Source: Gammaproteobacteria bacterium (GTDB lineage Bacteria; Pseudomonadota; Gammaproteobacteria; Enterobacterales; Permianibacteraceae). From it: a stretch of 64,000 nucleotides of DNA. The first letter of the stretch is position 1; each line of letters begins with the position of its first letter. The notes under the pieces were generated by a model, which was not told the origin of the DNA, made no database searches, and worked only from the letters and a program-made list of their open reading frames with translations. The DNA lies in NCBI GenBank assembly GCA_016182845.1, contig JACPFT010000012.1, forward strand, positions 205,603 to 269,602, in the 5' to 3' direction. Shown in pieces: positions 11,644 to 20,550 of the stretch. The position numbers and the translations under genes are program-made.

Positions 11644-12505
11644 CGCGCTGGCCGATGCGCACTTCCCGAGTGTCCAGGGCCAGGACGCATTCGATCACGC
11701 GCACATCCACCTTGGCGGCCGGGTCGTCCTCGCTGGGACGCGGGCCGAAGACCTCGCCCAGGCGCAGGACCTTGGCCCGGTAGACCTGGCGCTCGTCCGC
11801 CTCCACCACGATCTCGGCGCTCATGCCCGCTTGCACGTCGGCAACGAAGCTTTCTTCCAGCTCGGCGCGCACGATGCGCGGCGCGTCGGGGGCGAACAGG
11901 AAGAGCGGCGTGACGTTCAGGGTCGAGGCGCCGTCGCCGGGCTTGGCCTGGCGGCGCACGATGCGGCCCTTGAGCGGAGCGCGGACCGCGTGCTGCTCTA
12001 CCTCGAAGGCGGCGGCATCGGCCTCGGCGGCTTCCTGGGCGAGACGCGCGGCTTGTTCACCGCTCTCGGCCTTCAGCTCGGCGACCCGATCCTGGGCGGC
12101 ATTCAGTTCCTGGACCGACACCGCCGCGCTGCCGCGCAAGGCCACCAGCCGACCCAGCTCGCGTTCGGCGGCCTTGAGCCTCACCTGCAAAAGCGCCAGG
12201 CCCCGCTCGGCCGTGTCCCGCTCCCGCTCGCGGATGGCCAGGACCAGCACCGCCTCGCGATCATCGATGCGCGCCAGGATGGCGCCGGCCTCCACCTCCT
12301 GGCCCTCCTCCGCCAAGACCTCGCGCACGATGCCCGGCCGGGCGGCAGCGATGGAGATCAGGCCGCCCTCCACGTCGATGCGGCCCTTGGCGATGGCAGC
12401 CCAGGGGGCGGCGGCGGGGCTCGCGGGCTCCGGCAGTGCCTCGGTGTCGGCGCAGGCGCTCAGGACCAGGGCGGCGAGGAGGACGAGAATGCGTAGGGTC
12501 TTCAT
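11612..12505 (-). CDS. HlyD/DevB-like membrane fusion lipoprotein
   Basis: A 297-residue adaptor with a lipoprotein signal peptide: lipobox LSAC puts the lipidated cysteine at residue 18. Two lipoyl-like halves ([20 protein letters not shown] and [19 protein letters not shown]) flank a helical hairpin at about residues 75-165, then a beta-barrel ([20 protein letters not shown]). It belongs with the overlapping ATPase and the permease further upstream on the minus strand. It is not a close copy of the fusion protein at 9547-10527: lipid anchor, length and sequence differ. It overlaps the end of the Sbp-like gene by 32 bases, tail to tail. Confidence 0.87.
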   Translation of the reverse strand: MKTLRILVLLAALVLSACADTEALPEPASPAAAPWAAIAKGRIDVEGGLISIAAARPGIVREVLAEEGQEVEAGAILARIDDREAVLVLAIRERERDTAERGLALLQVRLKAAERELGRLVALRGSAAVSVQELNAAQDRVAELKAESGEQAARLAQEAAEADAAAFEVEQHAVRAPLKGRIVRRQAKPGDGASTLNVTPLFLFAPDAPRIVRAELEESFVADVQAGMSAEIVVEADERQVYRAKVLRLGEVFGPRPSEDDPAAKVDVRVIECVLALDTREVRIGQRVIARIARSSN

Positions 12506-13230
12506 GCGGACTCCAGAATAGAAGAATGAGTGATTCGGGCACGTTCGTCGTCCACCAGCCGGCCGTCCTCCAGGGTCAGCACCCGATCGGCGTGCTTCAT
12601 CAACCGGCCATCGTGGGTGACGCCCAGCACGGTCGTGCCCTGTTCGCGGGCGATGCGGTGCAGGATGTCGATCACCACCTGGCCATTGTGGCTGTCCAGG
12701 GCGCTGGTGGGTTCGTCGGCGAATAGCAGCTTGGGCTGTTTCACCAGGGCGCGGGCGATGGCGACGCGTTGCTTCTCGCCGCCGGACAACTCCTGAGGAC
12801 GCAGACCCGAGCGCGGCGTCAGGCCCACGGCATCCAGGGCTTGGGCGGAACGCTCGCGCATCGCCGCCCGGCCGAGCGGCGGGCCGTAGTGCAGGGGCAA
12901 GGCCACGTTCTCCAGGGCGGTCAGGGCCGGGAACAGGTTGAAGCCCTGGAACACGAAGCCGCAGTGCGCCAGGCGAAAGCGCTCCAGGGCCGGCCCGTCC
13001 AGCGCGCTCAAATCCTGCCCCAGGGCCAGGACCGAGCCCGCGTCGGGGCGCAGGAGGCCGGAGAGCAGGGACAGGAGCGTGCTCTTGCCGGAGCCCGAGG
13101 GCCCGACGATCAAGGTCAGCTCGGCGGGTTCAATGGCGAGGCTGACCCGGTCGATGACGGTTTGCACGGCCTTGCCGTTCTGGAAGCGGCGCGTCAGGCC
13201 GTGGGCGGTGATGCTGGCGGTCATGGTCAT
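12502..13230 (-). CDS. ABC transporter ATPase, DevA/LolD-like (second module)
   Basis: ATP-binding subunit of 242 residues. Walker A GPSGSGKST, Q loop FVFQGFNLFPAL, signature LSGGEKQR, Walker B LLFADEPTSALD and switch histidine GVTHDGRLM are all present, so it should be active. Its last four bases overlap the start of the fusion lipoprotein gene (ATGA type), and it begins three bases after the permease stop, so the three genes form an operon. It partners the permease at 13234-14361. Confidence 0.9.
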   Translation of the reverse strand: MTMTASITAHGLTRRFQNGKAVQTVIDRVSLAIEPAELTLIVGPSGSGKSTLLSLLSGLLRPDAGSVLALGQDLSALDGPALERFRLAHCGFVFQGFNLFPALTALENVALPLHYGPPLGRAAMRERSAQALDAVGLTPRSGLRPQELSGGEKQRVAIARALVKQPKLLFADEPTSALDSHNGQVVIDILHRIAREQGTTVLGVTHDGRLMKHADRVLTLEDGRLVDDERARITHSSILESA

Positions 13231-13233
13231 TCC

Positions 13234-14361
13234 TCAGCGCAAGAGAGAGGCCGGTTCGGCCTGGTTCAGGGCACGCAGGGCCGCGAGGCCCGAGCCCAGG
13301 GCGATGAGCAGCACGAGCAGGCCCGTGCTCAGGGCCGCCCAGGACGGCAGGCTCAGGGCCACGTCGGCGGCCCGGGCCGCCTCGGCAAGCCCATAACCGA
13401 GCAGGCCGGTCAGCGACAGGCCGGCCAGGCCCACCCACAAGGACTGCTCCAGGACCACGGCGCGCAGGGCCGCGCCGGACACGCCCAGGGCGCGCAGGGT
13501 CGCGTATTCGCGCAGGGCGGCGAGGATGGCGGCCATCAGGGTCTGGCTGGTGATCACCACACCCACCAACAGCCCCAAGGCGGAAGAAAACAGAAAGCCG
13601 GCACCGGCACCCGACTCGAACAGCCAATAGCCCTGGGACTGGATGGAGAATTCCTCGGCGGTCCACACCTGGTAGGGCCGGAACCGGCTAATAGGCTGCA
13701 GCTCGTCGCGCACCCGCTCCGCCTGGGCCGGGTCCCTGAGGCGCACCAGAAAATAGTCGGTGGCCTCGCCGCGCAGCTCCGGCTCGATGCTGCGGGCCGT
13801 GGCCAGGGAACTGAGCACATTGGCTCCGCCCATGGCGCGCATGCCGCGCAGGACACCGACCACGGTGACACGCTGGCGGTTCAGCTCGGCGCTGTCGCCG
13901 ACCCGGACGCCCAGTTTCTCAAGTTCCGCCTCGTCAACAACGACACCGCCGGGCATGAGCAGCTTCTGGCGCAGCTCCGGGGTCAGCAGGCGCGCGAAGG
14001 TCATGCTCCCGGGCTTCGGCTCGACGCCGATGAGCACTGCCGAGAGCTTGGCGCCGTCCGGCCGCCGCCAGTCGGCGCCCATCCAGGTGAAACGCTCCAC
14101 GGCCGCCACTTGGGGGTGCATGCGCAGGCGGTTCTCCACCTTGCCAGGAATGGCGCGGGCCAGATCCACGCTCTGAGTGCCCGGATAGCCGACCCAGAGA
14201 TCGGCCCGGGAGGCGTCGATATAGACGCTGATGGAACTGAACATGCCGAGCAAGAGGCCCAGTTGCACCAGGACCAGGAGGCCGGCGAAGGCCACGGCCA
14301 GCACGGCCGGAAGAAAACGCCGCCACTCGTAGAGCAGGCTGGCGCGCGCCAGGGATACCAT
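13234..14361 (-). CDS. ABC transporter permease, DevC-like (second module)
   Basis: Inner-membrane permease of 375 residues. The N-terminal segment is FLPAVLAVAFAGLLVLVQLG; a periplasmic domain of about 220 residues follows; three segments from about residue 250 (GAGFLFSSALGLLVGVVITS) end the protein. The YATLRALGVSGAALRAVVLEQ loop matches the coupling loop of the permease at 7523-8740. Both proteins share a TAEEF...YWL motif just before the second membrane segment, so the two modules are paralogous. It is the first gene of the minus-strand operon. Confidence 0.85.
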   Translation of the reverse strand: MVSLARASLLYEWRRFLPAVLAVAFAGLLVLVQLGLLLGMFSSISVYIDASRADLWVGYPGTQSVDLARAIPGKVENRLRMHPQVAAVERFTWMGADWRRPDGAKLSAVLIGVEPKPGSMTFARLLTPELRQKLLMPGGVVVDEAELEKLGVRVGDSAELNRQRVTVVGVLRGMRAMGGANVLSSLATARSIEPELRGEATDYFLVRLRDPAQAERVRDELQPISRFRPYQVWTAEEFSIQSQGYWLFESGAGAGFLFSSALGLLVGVVITSQTLMAAILAALREYATLRALGVSGAALRAVVLEQSLWVGLAGLSLTGLLGYGLAEAARAADVALSLPSWAALSTGLLVLLIALGSGLAALRALNQAEPASLLR

Positions 14362-14487
14362 GGGAGCACTCCGTCTTTCAGAGGCGGCCAGTGTCGGAAA
14401 TCAGGCTTGGCATGGGCTTAGGCCTGGACGGCAGGAACTCAGGCAATGCTAAGCTTGGGCGGATTCAATGCGCCCAAGCCAGGAGTG

Positions 14488-14525
14488 CTTCGATACGCCG
14501 CTACGCGGCTACTCGGCACGAACGG
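14488..14525. repeat. REP-like repeat, copy 1 (hairpin form)
   Basis: The unit reads CTTCGATACGCCG then CTACG then CGGCTACTCGGCACGAACGG in two pieces. The inner CCG/CGG arms form a short hairpin. The same frame (CTTCGATACGC...GCTACTCAG.ACGAACGG) recurs at 50282, 55037 and 55852. Confidence 0.8.
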
Positions 14526-14552
14526 CAGTGGGACGTGCGTAGCGCCCGTGCC

Positions 14553-14641
14553 CCGTTCGTCCTGAGCCTGTCGAAGGGCGAACAGGGTTAAGCTCCGAGC
14601 CAACCACGCCGTTCATGGTTCGACAGGCTCACCACGAACGG
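14553..14641. repeat. REP-like repeat pair, copies 2 and 3 (inverted)
   Basis: CCGTTCGTCCTGAGCCTGTC (14553-14572, continuing GAAGG) faces TTCGACAGGCTCACCACGAA (14619-14638, continuing CGG). They are inverted complements with about two mismatches, separated by roughly 40 bases, and can form a long hairpin before the response-regulator gene. The sequence type is a common extragenic palindrome in beta- and gammaproteobacteria. Confidence 0.75.
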
Positions 14642-14658
14642 CTCTATACGAAGACACC

Positions 14659-15321
14659 ATGAACCTCCTCCTCGTCGAAGACGATCTGGACCTGGGCGCC
14701 GCGCTCGCCAAGGCCCTGACCCAAGCCGGACTGCGTGCCACCTGGCTGCGCCGTCTCAAGGAAGCCCGCGCCTACCTGGACAGCGGCATGCCCGAGATGC
14801 TGCTGCTGGATCTGGGCCTGCCCGACGGCGAGGGCCTGAATCTCCTGAAGAGCCTGCGCGGCACCGGCTCCGCCCTTCCCATCCTGATCCTGAGCGCCCG
14901 CGACCAGCTGGACGACCGGCTCGCCGCGCTGAAGGCCGGCGCCGACGACTACCTGGTCAAGCCCTTCGCGGTGGAAGAACTTCTGGCACGCATCCAGGTC
15001 GTCGCCCGCCGGGCCAGCGGCTTCGCCAGCGACCGCTGGGAATTCGGTCGCCTGGTCATCGAACCGGAGGCGCGGCGCGTGCGCCTGGACGGCGAGGACG
15101 TGCCCCTGTCCAGCACCGAATTCGAACTGCTGATGGAACTGGCCCGCCGCGCCGGCAAGGTCGTGCCCAAGGAGGCCCTGGTGGCACGGCTCTACGGCGA
15201 GGCCGAGCGCGGCTCGGACAATGCCCTGGAAGTGCATGTGCATAACCTGCGCAAGAAGCTGGGCGCCGAGCGCATCCTCACCCTGCGCGGCGTCGGTTAT
15301 ATGATGGCGCGCCAGGAATGA
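14659..15321 (+). CDS. OmpR-family response regulator (QseB/PmrA-like)
   Basis: A 220-residue DNA-binding regulator. The receiver domain has the acidic pair in LLVEDDLDLG, the phospho-acceptor Asp in LLLDLGLPDG (near residue 51), the ILSARDQLDDRLAALKAGADDYLVKPF block with conserved Lys, then a C-terminal winged helix (LSSTEFELLMELARRAGKVV ... VEVH-like NALEVHVHNLRKKLGAERI). It overlaps the kinase gene by four bases (ATGA), so the pair is translationally coupled. The target genes are unknown; the neighbouring exporter operon is a reasonable guess only. Confidence 0.92.
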   Translation: MNLLLVEDDLDLGAALAKALTQAGLRATWLRRLKEARAYLDSGMPEMLLLDLGLPDGEGLNLLKSLRGTGSALPILILSARDQLDDRLAALKAGADDYLVKPFAVEELLARIQVVARRASGFASDRWEFGRLVIEPEARRVRLDGEDVPLSSTEFELLMELARRAGKVVPKEALVARLYGEAERGSDNALEVHVHNLRKKLGAERILTLRGVGYMMARQE

Positions 15322-16706
15322 GCCTGCCCTCGCTGCACCGGCGCCTGATCCTGACCAGCCTGGCGGCCCTCGCCCTGGCCTGGACCTGTCTGCTGGCCTG
15401 GGCGTTCTGGGAAATGACCCGGGTCGGCCAGGGCATCAACGACCGGGATCTGCGCCTCGTCGCCCAGACCCTGGCGACGCTCAATGCCGCCGAGCTGGAC
15501 GACGTGACCCGCACCCGCCTGTCCGCCCAGCTGTTCGACCACTTCAACGCCTACGACACGCCAGTCGCCGAAGCCGATTACGCCTACCGGGTCAGCCGCG
15601 CCGATGGCCGGCGCCTGCTAGCATCCGCTCAGGCGGGCACGCTGCCGGCGCTGCCCGTCAGCGCCGCGCCCCAGGACAGCGGACCCTGGCGCAGCATCAC
15701 GGTGGCGAGCGGCGACGGCCGGGTGCTGGCTCAGGTCGCCTTCAGCCAGGGCTATATCCGCCGCGCGCTGACCGAGCTCCTGCTCCTGCTGCTCCTGCCC
15801 TTGGGTCTAGCCTTGCCGGCCGTGCTTGCGATCCTGGCCGTGGCCACGGGGCGCGGTCTCCTGCCCCTCAAGCGCCTGGCCGAACAACTGGCGGCGCGTC
15901 GGCGGCCCGACCTGTCCCCGGTGGCCAGCCCCGAGAGCCAGTACCGGGAGCTGATGCCCCTGGTCCGGGCCCTAAACGAGCTCCTGGCCCGCCTGGCCGC
16001 CCATCGCGACCAGGAGCGGCACTTCTTCGCCGACGCCGCCCACGAGCTGCGCACGCCCCTGGCGGCGCTTAGCGCCCAGGCTCATGTCCTGGCCCATGCC
16101 CAGGTGCCCGAGGAGCGGGCCGATGCCTTGGCCCGGCTCAATGCCGGGATCGCCCGCAACGCCGAGCTGCTGGGCCGGCTGCTCAGCCTGTCGCGCCTGG
16201 ACAGCGAGGAGCCTCCGGCCCTGGCGCCACTGGATCTGGCCGCCCTGGCCCAGGAGGCCCTGGCCCGGCAGCTGCCCCGCGCCCTGACGGCCGGCATGGA
16301 GCTTGCCTACGAGGGCCCGGCGCAATGCCTCCAGATCAGCGACGAATCGGCCCTCGCCAGCCTGCTGGGCAATCTGCTGGACAATGCCCTGCGTTATTGC
16401 CCGGTCGGCAGTCAAGTCGTCCTGCGCCTGGACCTTGAGGGCGAGAAGCTGCACTTGGCGGTGCTGGACGATGGGCCTGGCATTCCCCCGGAATGGCGTG
16501 AGCGCGCGCTGCAACGCTTCCAGCGCCTGCCCGGCACCGAGGCCCAAGGCAGCGGCCTAGGGCTTGCCATCGTCCAGGCCCTGGCTACCCGCCTGGGCGC
16601 CGAGCTGTCCTTGAGCGATGGCCTGAACGGCCGAGGCCTGGGCGTGCATCTTCGCCTCCCCCTCGCGCCGGCATCCTCGGGATGTGACGGAGCGCACGCC
16701 CCCTAG
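15318..16706 (+). CDS. Sensor histidine kinase (QseC/TctE-like)
   Basis: A 462-residue membrane kinase. Two membrane segments (residues about 10-33 and 150-178) bracket a periplasmic sensor domain of about 120 residues. A HAMP-like linker follows, then the H box FADAAHELRTPLAALSAQAH with the phosphorylated His, the N box LLGNLLDNALRYC, the G1 box LDDGPGIPPEWRERAL and the G2 box GSGLGLAIVQALATRLG. It phosphorylates the regulator encoded immediately upstream. Nothing in the sensor domain identifies its ligand. Confidence 0.92.
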   Translation: MSLPSLHRRLILTSLAALALAWTCLLAWAFWEMTRVGQGINDRDLRLVAQTLATLNAAELDDVTRTRLSAQLFDHFNAYDTPVAEADYAYRVSRADGRRLLASAQAGTLPALPVSAAPQDSGPWRSITVASGDGRVLAQVAFSQGYIRRALTELLLLLLLPLGLALPAVLAILAVATGRGLLPLKRLAEQLAARRRPDLSPVASPESQYRELMPLVRALNELLARLAAHRDQERHFFADAAHELRTPLAALSAQAHVLAHAQVPEERADALARLNAGIARNAELLGRLLSLSRLDSEEPPALAPLDLAALAQEALARQLPRALTAGMELAYEGPAQCLQISDESALASLLGNLLDNALRYCPVGSQVVLRLDLEGEKLHLAVLDDGPGIPPEWRERALQRFQRLPGTEAQGSGLGLAIVQALATRLGAELSLSDGLNGRGLGVHLRLPLAPASSGCDGAHAP

Positions 16707-16796
16707 GCCGCCCCATTCAGCCCTGTTTCATGCCCTCGGGACTGTAATCGGAGCATGAGACAAAGGGCCGCATCCCGCCTGGCCCGGGAGGACTGC

Positions 16797-17366
16797 ATGA
16801 ACAAATCCCTGCTCGTCGGCTCGGTCCTGGGCGCCATCACCGCCACGGCGGGCGGCGCCTATGCCGGCCTGGAGTGGCTCAAGAAACCCCAGTTCGCCGA
16901 AGTCACCCAGGTCACACCGCTGACCGAAACCATCCAGACGCCGCGAGAGGAGTGCCGCGACGAAACCGTCGTGCACCGCCGCGCCGTGCAGGACGAGAGC
17001 CGCATCGCCGGCACCGTCATCGGCGCCCTGGTGGGCGGCGTACTCGGCAAGCAAGTGGGCGGCGGCTCGGGCCGCAAGATCGCCACCGTGGCCGGCGCCG
17101 CGGCCGGCGGCTATGCCGGCAACCGGGTGCAGAAGGGCATGCAGGACCGCGACACCTACACCACCACGGAAAAGCGCTGCAAGACGGTTTACGACAACGA
17201 GGAAAAGACCGTGGGTTACCAGGTCCGCTATGTCCTGGACGGTGAGCCCGGCCAGGTGCGCATGGACCACGATCCGGGTCCGCGCATCCCGGTGAAGAAC
17301 GGCCTGCTGGTCCTCGAGGAACCGGAAGTGCCGGCCGTGCCGGCGCCGCAAGGCGACCCCATCTAA
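16797..17366 (+). CDS. Glycine-zipper 2TM-domain envelope protein
   Basis: A 189-residue protein. An N-terminal hydrophobic segment (LVGSVLGAITATAGGAYAGL) acts as signal or anchor. A glycine zipper at about residues 66-110 (IAGTVIGALVGGVLGKQVGG and RKIATVAGAAAGGYAGNRVQ) is the hallmark of the SlyB/Rick_17kDa group of envelope proteins. The C-terminal part has paired cysteines (EECRDE, KRCKTVY) and a YRVRY-like strand region. ATG at 16797 has GGAGG five bases upstream, better than the earlier ATG at 16755. There is no lipobox, unlike SlyB. Its function is likely structural in the envelope but not known. Confidence 0.8.
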   Translation: MNKSLLVGSVLGAITATAGGAYAGLEWLKKPQFAEVTQVTPLTETIQTPREECRDETVVHRRAVQDESRIAGTVIGALVGGVLGKQVGGGSGRKIATVAGAAAGGYAGNRVQKGMQDRDTYTTTEKRCKTVYDNEEKTVGYQVRYVLDGEPGQVRMDHDPGPRIPVKNGLLVLEEPEVPAVPAPQGDPI

Positions 17367-17465
17367 AGCCCGAGCGAAAACGGCCGGTGGCGGAAAATCC
17401 ACCGCCGGCCGCCAAGCCCCGCCCCCACTCGCCTAGCGCCAGCTATCTAGACACTACCCCCACAG

Positions 17466-17474
17466 TTATCCACA
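17466..17474 (+). promoter_or_regulatory. Perfect DnaA box upstream of mutS
   Basis: TTATCCACA matches the DnaA consensus exactly. It lies in the loop between CCCCCA (17457-17462) and TGGGGG (17480-17485), 109 bases before mutS. Only one copy is present, so this is not an origin by itself. A GC-rich hairpin without a T tract (about 17381-17413) lies between it and the glycine-zipper gene. Confidence 0.5.
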
Positions 17475-17582
17475 GAATCTGGGGGCAAACCGGCAATTCG
17501 TCATCATTCCCTTCCTGCCCAAGCCTTCCCGGAAGGTTTAGAATACGCGGCCAGCTCGTCCTAGCGCTCCGCGAAAAACACC

Positions 17583-20144
17583 ATGACCTCGATAGAAAAC
17601 AATTACTTGGGTCACACGCCCATGATGCAGCAGTACCTGCGCCTGAAAGCGCAGCACCCCAACGAGCTGCTGTTCTATCGCATGGGCGATTTCTACGAGT
17701 TGTTCTTCGATGACGCCAAGAAGGCCGCGCGCCTCTTGGACATCACCCAGACCCATCGCGGCCAGTCCAATGGCGAGCCCATCCCCATGGCCGGCGTGCC
17801 CTATCACGCGGTGGAAGGCTATCTGGCCCGGCTGGTGAAACTGGGCGAGCCCGTGGCCATCTGCGAACAGATCGGCGATCCGGCCCTCGCCAAGGGACCC
17901 GTTGAACGCGCCGTGGTGCGCATCATCACCCCGGGCACGGTCACCGACGAGGCCCTACTCAATGCCCAGGAAGACAATCTGCTGGCCGCCCTGTCCGAGC
18001 ACGACGGCCGCTATGGCCTGGCCATCCTGGATCTGACCAGCGGCCGCTTCTCGGCCCTGGAACTGGACGGCTTCGAAGCCCTCACGGCCGAACTGGAACG
18101 CTTGAAGCCCGCCGAGCTGCTCTATCCCGAACGCCTGGACGCCAGCGCCTTCGCCGGCCAGACCCGCGCCGCCCGTCGCCGCCCGGACTGGGACTTCGAG
18201 CCCGGCGACGCGACGCGCCTGCTCTGCCAGCAGTTCGGCGTACACGACCTGAGCGGCTTCGGCGTCGAGGGGCTGCCCCTGGCCCTGGGCGCCGCTGGCG
18301 CCTTGCTCAACTACGCCCGCGACACCCAACGCACCGCCCTGCCCCATATCCGCGCCCTCGTCGCCGAGAGCCGCGGCGATGCCGTGCTGATGGACGCCGC
18401 CACCCGGCGCAACCTGGAGTTATCCCAGAACCTGCGCGGCGGCGTGGAAGGCACGCTCATCGAAGTCCTGGACGCCTGCGCCACCGCCATGGGCTCCCGC
18501 GCCCTGCGCCGCGCCCTGCACCGGCCCCTGCGCGACCGCGCCGCCCTCGCCGCCCGTCAGGATGCCATCGCGGCGATCCTAAGCACGGCCGCCGCGCCCC
18601 GGCTGCACCCGGTGCTGCGCGCCATCGGCGATTGCGAGCGCATCCTGGCCCGCGTCGCCCTGCGCAGTGCCCGGCCCCGGGATCTGGCACGGTTGCGCGA
18701 AGCCCTGGGCCAGCTGCCGCGCCTGAAGGCCGAGCTGGCAGCTATCGCCGATGCCAGCCTCGAAGCCTTGGGCACGCGCATCGCCGAGTTTCCCGCCCTG
18801 CACGAGCTCCTGGAACGGGCCATCATCGAGAACCCGCCGGTCATCATCCGCGACGGCGGCGTCATCGCCCCCGGCTACAACGCCGAGCTCGATCTGCTGC
18901 GCAGCCTGGGCGTCGATGCCAGCGCCTATCTGACCGAACTGGAGTGCCGCGAGCGGGGGCGCACGGGCATCGCCACGCTGAAAGTCGGCTACAACTCGGT
19001 GCACGGCTATTTCATCGAGATCTCTCGCTCCCAGGCCCATCATGCGCCGCCCGACTACCATCGCCGCCAGACCCTGAAGAACGCCGAGCGCTACATCACG
19101 CCCGAGCTTAAGGAGTTGGAGGAGAAAGTCCTGGGCGGTCAGTCCAAGGCCTTGGCCCTGGAGAAGCGTCTGTATGAAGAGATCCTGGATCGTCTCCTGG
19201 ACGAGTTGGCCGGTTTGCAGAACTGCACGGCGGCCCTGGCCGAGCTGGACGTGCTCAATACCCTGGCCGAGCGCGCCGAGACGCTCAACTACGTGCGCCC
19301 CGAGCTGGTCGACGAGGACGTATTGGACATCCGCGCCGGCCGCCACCCCGTCGTCGAGGGCCGGGTGGACACGCCCTTCGTGCCCAATCCGCTGCACCTG
19401 GACGCCGAGCGGCGCATGCTGATCATCACCGGCCCGAACATGGGCGGTAAATCCACCTATATGCGGCAAACCGCGTTGATCGTGCTGATGGCGCACATGG
19501 GTAGCTATGTGCCCGCCGACGCCGCGCGCATCGGCCCGGTGGACCGGATCTTCACCCGTATCGGCGCCTCGGACGACTTGGCCTCCGGCCGGTCCACCTT
19601 CATGGTGGAGATGACCGAGACCGCCAACATCCTGCACAACGCCACGCGCCAGAGCCTGGTACTGATGGACGAGATCGGGCGCGGCACCTCCACCTTCGAC
19701 GGCCTGTCCCTGGCCTGGGCCGCCGCCGAACACCTGGCCGGCAAGCTCCATGCCTACGCCCTGTTCGCGACCCATTATTTCGAGCTGACCAGCCTGCCCG
19801 AGCACTTCCCTGCCGCCCACAACGTGCACCTGGACGCCGTCGAGCACGGCGAAAGCATCGTCTTCCTGCACGCCCTGCAGGACGGGCCGGCCAACCAGAG
19901 CTATGGCCTGGCCGTCGCCATGCTCGCCGGGGTGCCGCGCGAGGTTATAACGAGAGCGCGGAAAAAGCTGCGACAGCTGGAAAATCAGGAAGTAAACTAC
20001 GCGCCGACCACGCCCCAGGGTCAGTTGGCCCTGGAGGAAGCGGCGCCCGCGCCCGCTCTGGAACTCCTGGAAGACCTGCGCCCGGACGAGCTCTCGCCCA
20101 AGCAGGCCCTGGAAATCCTGTATAAACTCAAAGCATTGCTCTAG
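17583..20144 (+). CDS. mutS: DNA mismatch repair protein MutS
   Basis: Recognises mispairs and recruits MutL. At 853 residues it matches E. coli MutS in length. The mismatch-binding domain has the [18 protein letters not shown] motif near residue 35 (the Phe of GDFYELF stacks on the mispair). The ATPase domain has Walker [10 protein letters not shown], followed by [20 protein letters not shown] and [20 protein letters not shown]-terminal linker ends in [18 protein letters not shown], the tetramerisation helix. Followed by fdxA, a frequent gammaproteobacterial neighbour. Confidence 0.98.
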   Translation: MTSIENNYLGHTPMMQQYLRLKAQHPNELLFYRMGDFYELFFDDAKKAARLLDITQTHRGQSNGEPIPMAGVPYHAVEGYLARLVKLGEPVAICEQIGDPALAKGPVERAVVRIITPGTVTDEALLNAQEDNLLAALSEHDGRYGLAILDLTSGRFSALELDGFEALTAELERLKPAELLYPERLDASAFAGQTRAARRRPDWDFEPGDATRLLCQQFGVHDLSGFGVEGLPLALGAAGALLNYARDTQRTALPHIRALVAESRGDAVLMDAATRRNLELSQNLRGGVEGTLIEVLDACATAMGSRALRRALHRPLRDRAALAARQDAIAAILSTAAAPRLHPVLRAIGDCERILARVALRSARPRDLARLREALGQLPRLKAELAAIADASLEALGTRIAEFPALHELLERAIIENPPVIIRDGGVIAPGYNAELDLLRSLGVDASAYLTELECRERGRTGIATLKVGYNSVHGYFIEISRSQAHHAPPDYHRRQTLKNAERYITPELKELEEKVLGGQSKALALEKRLYEEILDRLLDELAGLQNCTAALAELDVLNTLAERAETLNYVRPELVDEDVLDIRAGRHPVVEGRVDTPFVPNPLHLDAERRMLIITGPNMGGKSTYMRQTALIVLMAHMGSYVPADAARIGPVDRIFTRIGASDDLASGRSTFMVEMTETANILHNATRQSLVLMDEIGRGTSTFDGLSLAWAAAEHLAGKLHAYALFATHYFELTSLPEHFPAAHNVHLDAVEHGESIVFLHALQDGPANQSYGLAVAMLAGVPREVITRARKKLRQLENQEVNYAPTTPQGQLALEEAAPAPALELLEDLRPDELSPKQALEILYKLKALL

Positions 20145-20179
20145 CCGGCCTAGCGGCCCGCCATCATAAGGAGTCAGCC

Positions 20180-20503
20180 ATGCCCTTCGTCGTCACCGAC
20201 AACTGCATCAAGTGCAAATACACCGACTGCGTCGATGTCTGCCCGGTGGATTGTTTCTACGAGGGGCCGAATTTCCTGGTGATCAATCCGGACGAGTGCA
20301 TCGACTGCGCGCTCTGCGAGCCGGAATGCCCGGCCAATGCCATTTTCTCCGAAGACGATCTGCCGGCCAACCAGGTCCAGTTCACGGCCTTGAACGCCGA
20401 ACTGTCCCAGAGCTGGCCCAATATCAACCGCAAGAAGGAGCCGCTGGCGGATGCCGAGCAGTGGAACGGCGTGGAGAACAAGCTCCAGTACCTGGAAAAA
20501 TAA
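20180..20503 (+). CDS. fdxA: 7Fe-8S ferredoxin FdxA
   Basis: Small electron carrier of 107 residues of the Azotobacter FdI type. The N-terminal cluster ligands are in [18 protein letters not shown], where the first motif favours a 3Fe-4S cluster plus an extra cysteine; the second set [12 protein letters not shown] binds the 4Fe-4S cluster. The C-terminal tail ([20 protein letters not shown]) is characteristic of this subgroup. A GGAGT ribosome site precedes ATG. It follows mutS by 35 bases and is closed by a terminator at 20521-20545. Confidence 0.95.
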   Translation: MPFVVTDNCIKCKYTDCVDVCPVDCFYEGPNFLVINPDECIDCALCEPECPANAIFSEDDLPANQVQFTALNAELSQSWPNINRKKEPLADAEQWNGVENKLQYLEK

Positions 20504-20520
20504 GTCGAGTCCCTATGCGA

Positions 20521-20545
20521 AAAGCCGGACTCGTTCCGGCTTTTT
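20521..20545 (+). terminator. Rho-independent terminator after fdxA
   Basis: AAAGCCGGA and TCCGGCTTT form a stem around a short loop, followed by a T run. It lies 18 bases past the fdxA stop. The convergent gene on the other strand ends at 20551, and the A run upstream of the stem may let it work in both directions. Confidence 0.85.
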
Positions 20546-20550
20546 CGATC

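Larger units (their letters stand above)
14362..14658. other. Divergent intergenic region carrying REP-like repeats
   Basis: This 297-base gap separates the second exporter operon from the two-component genes. Its second half is filled with three copies of the REP-like repeat described separately. The first half (14362-14487) should hold both promoters, but I see no clear -35/-10 pair. A TTGGGCGGATTCAATGCGCCCAA dyad (GGGCG...CGCCC) occurs near 14455-14477. Confidence 0.5.

Noticed and set aside
12769..14421. A 550-codon plus-strand frame over the second exporter module
   Set aside because: It is the antisense shadow of the ATPase and permease genes in GC-rich DNA: composition dominated by G, Q, H, A and R, no known motif, no ribosome site.
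14488..14641. Closely spaced repeats that could suggest a CRISPR array
   Set aside because: Units alternate in orientation, spacing is irregular, there are only two or three, and no cas genes are nearby. They fit REP-like palindromes.
17457..17485. A replication origin near the DnaA box
   Set aside because: There is only one box, no AT-rich unwinding region and no dnaA, dnaN, gidA or parAB gene nearby.
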